From positions 7,912,501 to 7,976,500 of the forward strand of contig JAGTTD010000006.1 in the NCBI GenBank assembly GCA_018398585.1: 64,000 bases of DNA, read 5' to 3'. A program made the position numbers and the translations under genes. Positions 32,371 to 44,240 of this stretch are shown piece after piece (position 1 is the first letter of the stretch; every line of letters starts with the position of its first letter). This DNA is from Simmondsia chinensis (taxonomy: Eukaryota; Streptophyta; Magnoliopsida; Caryophyllales; Simmondsiaceae). The notes under the pieces were generated by a model. The model was given only the letters and a program-made list of their open reading frames with translations, did no database searches and was not told where the DNA came from.

Positions 32371-34735
32371 ATGGCATGCAGCGTAGTCACATTGTTGTGT
32401 CATTATGACGGAAATATGGTGCAAACTGTTGCTGGTATTGATTATTACATGAGTAGAAGACAGTTTGTACTTACGGCATAATCTGGAATTTCTCTTCCGG
32501 AGTTGAAGGGAATGATGCATGAACACACTGGGTGGGATAGTAACAGAATTGATGTTGTGATTACATGGAGACTGTAGTGCGATATGCATCTACTGAGATC
32601 ACTTCACCAGTGGCTTTGAGGTCCATGTTCGAACTAGTTTAAGGAAATAGGATGACATTCGTAGAACTATACGTAAATGATGTGGATGTTGCAGGCAGCT
32701 CTTAATAGCATGTATTGTATTTTCAATTTGAAGCTGCTGGCCCGTCCATAAGTCCTGTTGTGGACGCTTCATTGGTACAAGGGATGGTTGTAAACAAGGA
32801 TAGAAGTACATTTGATGGGGTGTATGCCAAAAATGATTCCGAGGCATCATATGACGATGCAGATGTTGGTATTGACGATTGTGAGAACGAACCAAATAAC
32901 ATGGACGGGCCTATAGTATTCCAAGCACCTGTTCCCGAGTTCGAAGATGTTTCTTTGGCAGACTAGGTAGTCTGTTCCGAATGGGAAGAAAGTAGAAGAC
33001 ATGGTTCAACAGGATCTGGTATGGAGGAGGGACAACTGCTTCAAACGAAGGAGGACTTAGTCAGTGCAGTGAATTTGGGGCACATCAAGCTGCAATATGT
33101 GGTGCACAGGTCGAAGTCTCAATACATAGCCCTAAGGTGCATATAAGCACCACAATATGAGTGATATTTGCGTAGGGCACTGAAAAAGAGGATAGGCTAA
33201 TTTGAGATCTTAGCTTTGACTGGGCCTCATACATGTTCGACCACTATATTGGTAGAAGACCACCATCAGCTGACCACAAATTTTGTTGCGGATATGGTAC
33301 TCCCTATTGTGTCTGCTGATCTAAAGATTAACATTGCGGCAATTCAAGCAGCAGTGAAACAGCAACACAGGTACAACATTTCGTATTTCAAGGCGTGGAA
33401 AGGCAAGCAACAAGTGCTTGAGCGGTTGTTTGGCTCACACGAAGAAGCATTTCCGATTCTGCCTAAGTTGCTGACTACGTTGCAACAGTCAAACCCCAAC
33501 ACTATTTTCGAATTGCAGTTTAAGAGCGAAGAAGCAGGGGAATGACTGTTTCGCGGAGCTTTTAGGGCATTCCCGCCATCCATAGAGGGTTTCAAGTATT
33601 GTCGTCCATTGATTAGTGTGGTTGGTGCCCATTTGTTTGGGAAATACATTGGGAAGTTGCTAGTTGTTGTCACATTTGACGCTAACAATGGTCCGTATCC
33701 ATTGTGTTTTGCTTTGGTGGACAAGGAGAATGCAAAGCGTTGGACTTGGTTTCTGTTATGTCTACGGACTTATGTGACAGGTGATCGCTCTCCAATGTGT
33801 ATAATGTCTGATCGACATGCTAGAATCAAGCGTGGGATGTCAATCATTAAAGGCCAACATCGGTACTGCATTCTCCACCAAGTGAGTAACTTCAACCACA
33901 GATTCAAAAATCCTACACTAAAGAAGAGGTTGAGTGCGATGGTGAGCGAACCTTCCAAAAAGAAGTTCGATGCTTTGTACAATCATTTGATCCACGTTAA
34001 TGATGAAGTCAGATAGTGGACACAGAGAGAGCCAAAAGAACATTGGGCGCTTTCGTACGATGGTGGTTATCATTATGGTAACATGACCACTAATATATCG
34101 GAAGTCTTCAACAGTGTTTTAAAGGAGGGACAAGCACTCTTGGTTGCCGCCCTTGTGGAACTAACATTTTTTCGATGTAACAAATACTTTGTCAGTCGCA
34201 GGGATCTTGCGAGGGAGTATTTTTCATGGGGTTTGCTATGGCTACCCACTGTTCTCGCTGAAGTACAGCATGCCACCCTAAAATCAAGGATTGATACGGT
34301 GATACTGTTTGATCGAAAAACCCCAGAGTTCCTAGCCATCAGACTAAAGCAGGCATCAGAGGGGCGATTAACAACACTGCAACACTGATTGAATGGAGTT
34401 GCACTTGTGGCGCATGGTAACAATTTCATCGTCTATGTTCACATGCCATGGCATGTTGTATGGCATGTACAATTGACTTCGGACAGTATGTTGATCCGCT
34501 GTAGGGCCTTGCCATGTACGCAAGCGCTTATGCTTTATTATTTCACCCCCTTCATGATTCGTCTTTGTGGCCGGAGTACACGGGGACTACAATGGTTGCA
34601 GATCCCAATAGGTGGAGAATGGGTAGAGGACGGCCGAGATCAACCTGTATACATAATGTAATAGACGTCAGGGAGGGCACGTCCAAGAATAAATGTAGCA
34701 TATGTGGTCAAAGAGGCCATTAAAAAAAAAATGTG
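32371..34735 (+). pseudogene. MuDR-type (MULE) transposase, disrupted
   Basis: The N-terminal domain begins at ATG 32371 (MACSVVTLLCHYDGNMVQTV) with early stops. The catalytic region spans about 33570-34390: GAHLFGKYIGKLLVVVTFDA, LVDKENAKRWTWFLLCLRTY, CIMSDRHARIKRGM, RYCILHQVSNFNHRFK, and TTNISEVFNSVLKEGQALLV with FRCNKYFVSRR. The usual VDGTHL motif reads VVGAHL here, so the first catalytic Asp is replaced by Val. At the end, CSICGQRGH followed by a stop is the remains of a CCHC knuckle. At least three stops or frameshifts; inactive. Confidence 0.85.
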
Positions 34736-34942
34736 TGAATAGACAACGATAGTTTTGTAATTAGGTTCATAGATGAATACTTTCATTTTTTTAAGCAAAG
34801 TGTTGTAATATGTACTATTAGCAATTGTAATTAATAAATGTAATCTTATTATTGTGTTGCGATCGATCCAATGTTATACTATTTTTTTAATTCTATTTTT
34901 AGCTCGTGTATATTGCTAATTATTTTTAATTTTTCTAGAGAT

Positions 34943-37040
34943 ATGGCAAAAGGACGAGGAGGACATGCTTCCGGCAGTCGATATGGTAAGCAAAATCCGG
35001 GTCCGGATAACAACTCAGTGTTGTGTCTTCAGGCCGACTATCTGTTAGAGAACATTTGGCATGGAAGGGTATGTTAATAATCAATGATTAGCTGTAAAAG
35101 ATAATGTTTTAATTGTTTGAATAGTTGAGTGACGTGCTTGATGTTCCGTGTTACAATCCGATGAGGAGATCAGGGGGAGGTTACACCATCCCATAGCCCC
35201 TTGCGAATTAGTACAACCTTATATTGTATAGGCTGGCTTAATTGGAGTGACCTGAATAGGTCATGTCCTAATTGATAACGCCTTGATTGCCACTTTGGTG
35301 GAGAGGTGGAGGCGAGAAACTCATACATTCCACCTACGTGTTGGTGAGATGACACCAACACTGCAGGATGTAGCCGTCTTATTGAGTCTACGTATAAACG
35401 GCCCGGCAGTGATTGGTACCTCTAGCTACAATTGGGGAGACCTCTGCTAGAGTTTATTATGTGTAGATCCTATGAACCAAAAGCGTGTCGGCATATGATC
35501 AGAACCACATGGTTGAATGAATTGGTAGAACAAGGAACCCCAGCTGACGCTGATGAGCAAGTGTTGTTGCTACACGTAAGATTGTACATCCTCCATTTGA
35601 TCGACTCCGTTTAGCAAAAATGCTGGTAGTTGTGTATCTTGTCTACCTACCATTTCTTGAAACAATGGAGGGATGGAGTCAGTGCAGTTGGGGGTGAGCA
35701 GTGCTTGCCAACCTGTATAGCCAACTGTGCCGATGCTGCATGCATGGCAACAAGCAACTAGGCGAATGTATTTTATTGCTCCAGGTACGGATTGCAATTT
35801 ATGTTTAATTCTCTAATGTGTAGCATGATCCCAAATTTTACAATTTATCATGTGTAGTTGTGATTGTTGAATCACTTACACATCGGTCGACCACTTATCT
35901 CCGGCCACTGTAGTAATCAAGGTGCAGCTAATGGTCCATCGCCACCATTGGGCGCTCAGTAAGATACAATAGTTCATTATTATGTTGCTTTAATATACAT
36001 GTCGTATAATGTATGTTTCTTAATATAATTCACTACATATTTCTTCAGCTGGTGTGCCGGCTTGACATTCTGCCAGTCTTCAAGGCGCAGTCGCTCCTTC
36101 TACAGGGACCAACTCGATGTCCAAGAACCTCATTAGGTAAATATACATATGCCTTTGTCATTTAATATTTACTGTAATCACCAAGTCATTTTATATGTTG
36201 TTAGGTTAATTGGATGTTGTACCAGCAATCCAGGTTGGACCTCTTGCCTGAGATTTGTGTCGAGGGTCATCACATCTGGTACTATGAAGGACCTTTGATA
36301 TTGTTTGAAATTGTAGAATTACATTGCGCTAACTGAGTGTTGCATCAGTTTGGATTGACGCGGCATATCCCAGATCCTGTTGACACTCTCGACACGTTGC
36401 ATAGTACATCTCGTCATGGCAGGCACGATGAGAACTGGGTTGTCTATCACGAGAACTGGCTTAAGCAGTGGGCCTTACGGGAGCATCTTATCGCCGACGT
36501 GCGTGATCCCCCGATATCGCCTAGAGAGTGCATGGGATGGTACTTATCTATCACTAGGCGTGTCATCGCACAGCGTGAAGTACAAGTTCCGCCTCACCCT
36601 TGGCTTGTTTATGAACCAAGTGGTAACTGTATTCGACGATTAGTAAGTACTCTTAAAACATTTTTCCTATTACTTATTATACATTACATTTTATTAACAT
36701 ATAAAAGTACTATGTGCTAGGTCGATATTATTGGACAATAGAGTAAAAGGTGTGCTCAGGTGCCATGTAATAGTGCTCGCCACATTGTAGAGTCTCTCTC
36801 CACAGATCTGGGTATTAGTTGCTGTAGTGCAATGGATGTTGCCGGTGAGAGGCCTGATTTCAGACATATTCTGCAAGAAGAAGGTGTTGACTATCGTAGT
36901 TTACGTGCTGTGCAAGGAAGTAGACGTGAGCATCCACAGCATATTTTTTCGGTTCACACGGAATCCACACCCTCAAGACATCGTGGTAAACCTAGTTGTA
37001 GAGCTACGTCAAATTTGATCCTTAAGATGTACAATACTTA
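34943..37040 (+). pseudogene. Plant mobile domain (MAIN-like) gene remnant carried by the MULE
   Basis: Starts MAKGRGGHASGSRYGKQNPG (34943), then pieces of the PMD: THTFHLRVGEMTPTLQDVAV (about 35315-35380), INGPAVIGT, and the well-kept stretch at 36337-36640 with LHQFGLTRHIPDPVDTLDTL, GRHDENWVVYHENWLKQWAL and MGWYLSITRRVIAQREVQVP. Introns are probable (GT...AG breaks near 35072 and 36130) but stops in exons show decay. Family knowledge: MAIN/MAIL1 proteins act in silencing and development; TE-borne copies are common in MULEs and Gypsy elements. Confidence 0.8.
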
Positions 37041-37849
37041 AAATTTAACACTTAAATATCTTAATATTTGGGAATTTTAGTAATCTATTACCCTTTTAGC
37101 AAAATTTAATAGATTTTTATCAAAAATACATAAGTAAAACGCCTAAACTATGTCAATATAAGTATCTTTGCTAGAATACGATGATTTTGTTGCCAAAAAG
37201 AGTTAATATAGATTTCAACAATATGCAGGTAACTTACATCAAAATTTGGTAAATATTTATTTTAATTACTAAATTTTTACTCAAGACATTAACATGAAAT
37301 GTGTACCATATCAATGTTTTTATATAAAATTTGTCAAATTTTAACAAAATATCACCGAATCTTGACATTTGAGATAAGTTATCCAAAAATGGGAGATAGG
37401 GTTGAGGTTGAGAGGAAAGGTTGAAGAAGAAGAAGAAGTGGGGATAATGAATTCAGGAATGGGGAAGTAGAAATAGAAGAAGTGGGGATAGGGTTGTAAA
37501 GGAAGTCACGGGGTGGTGGTGGGTTGTCAGTGGTAGCAGTGGGATTCCTAGGTGGCAGGGGGCAGCGTGGTTTGCTGGTGGCAGGGTAGCAGGTCAGGGG
37601 CTGGGGAAAGTCTTTGGATGAAGTTTGGGCCGTCCCGAGTGTCGTGTAACGTACATCAAGTTCTTGTAATTCATTTTAAATGGCATGCAAGGAGTTGTAA
37701 ACAGTAAAGTGTGCCATTTTGCTAAATATTTTCAAAAGTGTGCCAAATTTCTAATTTTTTTTTTTAAAATGTGCCCATTTGCTAAAAAAGTCGAAAGACA
37801 GTATGTGTGGGATGTTAATGAAAAGAGAGTGTGTAATTGGGGGTTGTTG

Positions 37850-38530
37850 TTGGTTTGAGTCACAGTGGCAGGTAGTTGTCATTGCTTGGCCGACTCTCGG
37901 GTGGAGCCGGGATGCATGCTTCATTGAGGTGTTGCTATGAGACTGTCCAGGGGCCGAAATGCTCCCTGTTGGCCTGGTTGGGCCCTCGGGGAAGCGAGCA
38001 TCTCAGGGCGAGATGCCTTCCGGAAGACGGGGTGCTCATTGCTTTGGGGTGTCATCACGAGACTCTTCGAGTTCCGAGCTTTGGGCTGTCACCTGTCTAG
38101 ACAAAGGCGTCGAGTGGTTGTCGTTGGTTGGGCCCTCAAGGGAGCCGGCATCTTGGGGCAAGATGCCCCTTTGGAGGCGAGGCGTGTGCTTTGTTGAGGT
38201 GTTGTTGCGAGACTGTCCGAGGGCCGGAATGCTTCCTGTGGGCCTGATGTGTCTATATCTTCATGGGTGTAGCCAGAGTTTCGGAGGCGTCCTCCGGGAG
38301 TGCATCTGGGCCCAATATGCACTTGCATCCAGGTGGCCACGTTTCCTCCACTAGGGGGCCTTCTTCTACTCAGGTTCCAGGAGGCGTCATGTCTGCGAGA
38401 TACGCCCCCTTCTTCTTGGTTGAATGTAGAAGTCTGAAGTCATCCTCCGGGGTGTATCTCGGCCCTAGATGCAGTCGCGTCCCATGGCCACGTGTCACTT
38501 GTTCGGATGCTGTTTTGAGAGTTATCACCC
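37850..38530 (+). repeat. GC-rich degenerate repeats of unknown origin
   Basis: Clearly more GC-rich than its surroundings. A module resembling GGGCCCTCGGGGAAGCGAGC, then GAGATGCC, TGAGGTGTTG and CGAGACTGTCC, occurs about three times (from about 37874, 37970 and 38125), and a second module (CCTCCGGGAGTGCATCTGGG / CCTCCGGGGTGTATCTCGGC) occurs at about 38286 and 38441. Several overlapping frames stay open (longest 131 codons, 37959-38354) because of the composition; none is recognised. Could be LTR or subterminal sequence of a transposon. Confidence 0.5.
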
Positions 38531-38730
38531 CCAACTTTTAATTCCATCATAAATACTTTAAACTTTTAAAAAATGTTAAATACCTACATGATTGTAATTA
38601 TTTGACATATTTGCTTAAGCTGATGTTCAAATTAATTTTTGACAAAGAAGACTTTGATATCAGAGTTTAAGATAATTTAGGATTTTTTTACTAAACACCG
38701 CATTAATTTTACATGGGTTGCAAAAAAAAA

Positions 38731-39083
38731 ATCTAAATGTTCTAATTTTTCAATATAACACCTAAACTTTTCAAAATTTTTTAGTGCCACATCTTAATGT
38801 TAATAGTGTTAACATCCGTTAGTTTTTGCTAACTTACCTATCGAAAAAAAGATAAAATAATTTCCAGAAATTCAAATTTACATCTAAAATAATTGTAAAA
38901 TGTTTTAAGTATAAATATTTAAAAATTTGTAAATATTTTAAATATAATTTTTATATTTTAAAAAAATATCTTTTTAAATGTCACATTGGCAAAAACTAGC
39001 AAATGTTAATGGCATCATATTAAGGTGTGATGTTGAAAAATTTTAGAAAGTTTAGACATAATATTGAAAAGTTAGAAAACATT
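38731..39083. mobile_element. Small inverted-repeat element
   Basis: Arms at about 38731-38811 and 39004-39083 are inverted complements (CTAATTTTTCAATATAACACC against the complement of the TAGACATAATATTGAAAAGTTAG region). AT-rich, no ORF. Likely a MITE; true ends and target duplication not resolved. Confidence 0.5.
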
Positions 39084-39193
39084 GGTAATTTTTTGAAAAC
39101 GCATCTAAAGTTTTGGTAATTTTTAGTAAAATCACAGAGTAATTTATAAAATAGAAAATCTTGTAAAAATAGAGTAGGGATCTATTATTATTA

Positions 39194-39755
39194 GAAAAAT
39201 TAGCACTTAAGTACCTCAACGTTTGAGCATTTATCACTTAAGTACCTTGACGTTTCAATATATACAATGGGGTACCGTAAGGTTTGAATATTTTTTCATG
39301 TAGGTACCCTATGATGAAATTTGATAAATTTTTGTAAGAATTTAATCAATTTTATGCAAAAAAATATTGATATATTACATGAATACAATAATATATGTAA
39401 GCTAGTTACAATTTTTTCATCAAAAATTCAATGAATTGTGATAAAATATTCACTGAATGTAAACATAGATTACCTAAAAATTATAATAATTATGTGCCAT
39501 TTTCGTGTATTTAGGCAAAAATCATCAAATTACAGTGAAGATGCTTATATATTGTGGAAATTATATTTAATTTTAGCATTTTCTGACGAAAATATTTTGA
39601 ATTTTGACAAAAAAGATACTTGATTGATAAAATTTTAAAATTTTAGGGTACCTAAAAAATGTTTAAAACCGGGGGTATCTTATTATATATATTAAAATGT
39701 CGGAGTAGCTGACCGATAAATGCTTAAACCTTGGGATATCTAAGTGATAATTTTC
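39194..39755. mobile_element. MITE (562 bp) with ATTATTATTA target duplication
   Basis: Ends GAAAAATTAGCACTTAAGTA and the complement GAAAATTATCACTTAGATAT are imperfect inverted repeats, and further CACTTAAGTACCTTGACG-type blocks recur inverted. ATTATTATTA is present at 39184-39193 and 39756-39765. The length of the duplication (9-10 bp) fits a MULE-type MITE. The right copy overlaps the first bases of the Copia LTR at 39761, so the MITE jumped into the Copia junction. A related partial copy lies at about 58560-58720. Confidence 0.75.
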
Positions 39756-40354
39756 ATTATTATTAGGATATATTTACTTTATCTTTAGATTCAGATATGT
39801 TATATTTGTTTTATTTAGTTTTAATTTCATCTTGATTGGGTTTAACCCCATCTCATCTTTCACTCATTCTTCTATATATACTAGTCTAGCTATCAAGATT
39901 GGTATGCCAAAATTACTCTAAAATATTTCACATGTTATCAGAGTAATTCTGAAACTCTAACCCTAAGTTAATATTCTAAACTCTGTCTCCTCAAGCTGCG
40001 CATACCCACTACATCTTCTTCAAAAATGGTGATACGCTCTCTCTGGCCCACTTCATCATTACTAATCTTTGGTCTTCAATTGTAGCTTCGAGCCATGACA
40101 TCTGCAGCTCCCCCGCCCGACTCACCGATGTTGCCTTCCATCATCCGGTCCTACCACTTACCGTCCTACAATTCCATTTTAACGCAAATCATCCCCTCCT
40201 CTCCTCTTCCCTGCCCTGAATTTCTCACACCTCGGGTTTCCAAATCCTCGGAACCTTACCCCATCCGTCTGTCCTGCTCTCGAGCACCCCTGTTCCGGAA
40301 CCGGTCCTTCCACCCATCCCCACTGGACTCTCACCGTCCCTCACCTCCCCCTAC

Positions 40355-41285
40355 ATGTCTTCGTCTACACCCTTCTCCATGTCTACTATTACTAATCTCA
40401 TTACTATAAAACTAGAAAACCCTGTTGACTACTTCGGGTGGCGTGAACATATTTCCATGATTCTTCGGGCTTACCGACTCATGGAGTTTGTTGATGGCTC
40501 CCTCTCCAATCCCTCTCCCTATCTTCTACATACTGATGGTTTCTCTATTCCTAATCCTGATCACATGGCCTGGACTTGCACGGATCAAAGTATCCGTTCT
40601 TGTATCGCTACCACCTTAGCCCGACTGGTTCTCAATGATGTCATATGATATCCAACTTCCAAAGCCCTGTGGGATGCCCTATCCAAGAGATTTCGAGAAC
40701 TTCTCTCTTGCCAAAGAGTTTGATATTGGCACCCAATTAGCCCTTTTACGCAAAGACAACAAAACCATGGATGTTTATCTCTCTGAGCTTAAATCCAAAG
40801 CCGACAATCTTACTGCTGTTGACTTCACTATCTCTAATAGGGAACTCCTGCATTATGCCCTTTTGGGCTTCCTGCCGAGTATGGTGCCAATGGTAGTGTA
40901 ATACGAAATTACCCACTCAACCTTTCCTTCGGAGATCTGAAGACCTCTCTTTTAATGGGGAAGCCGCTTAAGCCCATTTATCCAGACAGACTTCGACTGA
41001 CCATGCGCATGCCCTTGCCTCACAACAATAATCACATGAGGTGATTGGCAATGGTAGGGGTCGGGATGGTCATGATAATTTTAACAACAATCGCCATGGT
41101 GGATCTGGTGGGCATAGCTAAGAAGGTCATTGTTCTCCACATCAGCCAAACTATAGAGCCCCACCACATAGTGGTTCGAGTCATTCTTATGCCGGATTCC
41201 CTCCACCATCCTCTGTATCCTCGATAAGGTCAACATGTAATTTCTCTCGTCATGCAGGTGGTAGTATACTTAGGCCGGGACTTGG
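40355..41285 (+). pseudogene. Copia gag, disrupted
   Basis: From ATG 40355: NLITIKLENPVDYFGWREHI, LRAYRLMEFVDGS, DHMAWTCTDQSIRSCIATTL, typical of the UBN2/gag_2 domain. A stop follows at about 40646 (LNDVI*), after which TSKALWDALSKRF continues. The frame then shifts several times to a Gly/Asn-rich C-terminal region. It is cut at the RG-rich stretch before the zinc knuckle by the Gypsy insertion at 41290. Confidence 0.85.
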
Positions 41286-41589
41286 CGTTTTATGCACTTG
41301 ATTTTTACATGTTTTATTTCCCATTCCTGTCATATATTTGGCCTCCACATATGTGTGTGGTTGTTATTTAGATACATTTTCCATGTGGAACAAAGCGGAT
41401 GAAAGAAAAATTCCGGCAAAATCAAGCATTATTGATGCATATTTGAAGACTAATTGGAGAAACCCAACCACTTGTGCAAAAGAAAAACCCATTGGGTCAT
41501 AATTTGATGAACCGAGTACATCCCATAGCGCTTCGGTGCTTAATCGAGAAAAGGGGCTTGAAGAACCGATCGATCAGCAGCTCGCGGTT

Positions 41590-41705
41590 AGAGAAACTAA
41601 TTGAGAGCCTGCAGATCGATCGGCCAAAAGCACCAATCGATCAGGAGCATCGTGTGAGCTCACCGATCAATCGGGCTTTATTCCCGATCGATTGGGAGGG
41701 TTCCA
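41590..41705. repeat. CGATCGATCGG-type palindromes in Athila LTR 1
   Basis: Several GATCGATC-centred palindromes within the LTR, matched at about 51845-51965 in LTR 2, where copies such as CCGATCGATCGG are more complete. Similar GATCGATCGATCG words recur near 48460-48550 in the internal region after pol. Confidence 0.75.
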
Positions 41706-42958
41706 TATGGAACCCTAACTGCTCTTGCTCCCGTAAATAGAGAAGGGGAGGTCAACCTTTTGTATGCTTTTTCTAGGCCGCACGTCCTCTCCTTTCTCTC
41801 AAACCCAAAGCCGCTACGAGATCTACAGGTTCTCAAAAGCTGAAGCGCAAGTGGCTAGAATACTGGGAGAATTCAGGCTTGGATTAGCATCAACACAAAG
41901 ATTTAGGGAGTTTATTATTTAGTTTATTTTATGCATAGTATCTTCTTTTCTTTAAGTTTAATGACGTGTAAAACTCCCATGGATGAGTAAACTTTCTTAG
42001 TTTAGGGTTGAAGGGTGGGTAGCCACTCATATCCTAGATTTATACTGTACTTTTGATGATTGGTTTAGTTATGTTATATTCGCAGTCCTGCGGGGAGTTC
42101 TTCATGATTGTTGGATGTTTTTATATGTGTGCTTGTAGCCATGGCTAGGTCTTCAACTTTGCAGTGATTGGTCTTGTGCTTGTAGCCTGGACCATAACAT
42201 AACTGAAATTCACGCGTGGTCAGGTTGAGGTTGTACCCAACCCTGAACCCAATCTTCTATATATTTAATATTAAATTAGGAGTAACAAAGGAATTAAGTA
42301 GTGCTAATGAGATTACCTATGTTACATCTAAGGTGCTAAGATAGGTTATGCCTTTAGGTTAGTTCATTACCCTAAGCCCTAATTTATATATTAACCCAGG
42401 CTTAAAACTTGTAGCCTAAGTCCTTCAAATCATCGTCCTAAGTAAACTATAATGACGGGATATGTTTTAAGCTACCCTAAATTCACTCCATAAACTAACA
42501 TCAATTGAATTGTCACATTTGCTTTATACTCAGTTTTATTAATCTACCTAGCAATTTATTCAAACAACAAAAAACTCAAAAATTTAAACCGTTCGTTAAT
42601 CAGTAAGTCCGATTTAACACGATTTCCTGTTAATACGACCCGTATACCTGATAAAGCTATGACGATCTCGTACGCTTGAAAGTAGACGATTTTAAAACAC
42701 ACGTTGGAATCACATCAAGTTTATGGCACCATTGCTAGGGAATCGGTTTCCTAAGCTGAAATTTAATATTAACGACCTTTGTTTTGTTTGCTTTTTGTTT
42801 AGTGCTTTGAGTTGTTTTTCATTGTTTTTTCTTTTGCTTGAGTCATTAGTCGAGGTCAGCGTGGATTCATCCCAGCTTCGATATTTCATGCATGGTAGAC
42901 ATTCGCTCGATCCTGAATTGTTACCTTAATCCCTGAAATTGAGCGGACTTTGTTTACT

Positions 42959-44140
42959 ATGAGGCGATTAGAAGTGAGAGAGAGTACACAACGAACCATA
43001 GCTAATAACAAACCACGTATGATTGGGGATCACATCTTTCCCCAAACGTATGTTGTGCCCGGCCGAGTTGCGTTACCGGTTGTGGGTAACGCCAACTTCA
43101 AACTTAAACCTGGGATTATCAACATGCTTCCCACATTCTATGGGAATCCAATTGAGAGCCCATACGAGCACCTTGACGCATTCCTCGAAATATGTGAAAC
43201 CTGTCATTATCAAGGTGTCTCGGATGATGCGATTAGACTACGTCTTTTTCCATTCTTGTTAAAAGACGTAGCTAAGAGGTGGTTTCAGTCCCTACCCAGG
43301 GGTGAAATCACCACTTGGAATGACCTTTAACGGTGCTTCCTAGTCAAGTTTTTTCCTCAAGCCAGAACAATGGTTATTAGGCGCGTTATAAACAGTTTTG
43401 AACAAAAAGACCAGGAGCAGTTTCATGAGTGTTGGGATAGGTTCAAGGAACTTCTTAGAAGTTGTCCCCATCACGGGTCACCCAAAACTTCTACAATGGT
43501 CTCAGTGCGTCAAACAAGCAAATGGTAAATACTTCACACGAGGGAGCATTTAACCAACAAGGCGAGGACGAGGCTTGGACGCTTTTCGAGTGCCTCAATG
43601 AACATTCTCAAGACCAAGCCTCTTCTACGAGGGTGGTTAGGGGAAACACGCGTGGTGTCTGCGAGGTAGCACCCTAAGATGATGTTAATATAGGATTAGA
43701 TGCACTTAGTAGAAAGATGGATAAGATGATAAGTTTAAATGCAAATCCCACAATTGTGCATCCAGTTAATGCAGCCAAATCATCATCTGAGGGAATTACT
43801 CCGTTCAGTATTTGTTCAGGAGAGGATCATTCTATTTTTGAGTGTTGATATGCGTCACCTTTTCCCGAGTATGTGCAGAACCAGGCTTATGCAGCGCAGG
43901 AGTACTCGAGGAACAACAATCCGTACTCGCAGACCTACAATCTAAGGTGGCGCAACCATCCCAATTTCTCATGGAAGCATAACACAAACCAGAACCCTGC
44001 CATGAGACAACCAGCACCTGGATTTGCAGGTAAGGCACACCCTCCTGGTTTCCACAGAAAGCAACGGTATGGCTCTTCTTCTCACCCTCCAGTTCCTAAT
44101 GCTAATACATCACCCCAACCTTCGAGCTACACTTCTTAGT
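42959..44140 (+). pseudogene. Athila-like gag, disrupted
   Basis: From ATG 42959: a gag start, then PGIINMLPTFYGNPIESPYE, HLDAFLEICETCHYQGVSDD, RLFPFLLKDVAKRWFQSLPR, with a stop at 43328-43330 where RCFLVKFFPQARTMV should continue. Further on, remains of a zinc knuckle (CSGEDHSIFEC) and the Athila hallmark NNPYSQTYNLRWRNHPNFSW (about 43914-43975). At least two frame breaks. Confidence 0.88.
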
Positions 44141-44240
44141 TTGAGTAACGTATGCTCCGCTTTATGGAGGAAAACCTTCGAGCTACACTTCTTAGTCGAT
44201 TTCTAAGTTAGAGAACCAACTAGGACAGTTAGCTCAGGTT

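Larger units (their letters stand above)
30393..37792 (+). mobile_element. 7.4-kb MULE with transposase and plant mobile domain gene, decayed
   Basis: Long inverted ends: 30393 to about 30760 matches the complement of about 37400-37792, with blocks such as TTTGAAAATATTTAGCAAAATGG shared in inverted orientation over the outer 130 bp. Possible 9-bp duplication GAAAGAAAG (30384-30392) / GAAAGACAG (37793-37801), one mismatch. Inside, in + orientation: a MuDR-type transposase remnant (32371-34735), then a plant mobile domain gene remnant (34943-37040). Known: some plant MULEs carry PMD genes. About 31000-32000 is very AT-rich, noncoding sequence. Confidence 0.85.

Noticed and set aside
37876..38354. 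Bacterial or organellar insertion because of high GC
   Set aside because: Internal degenerate repeats and lack of any recognisable protein argue for a repeat; no organelle gene motif seen.
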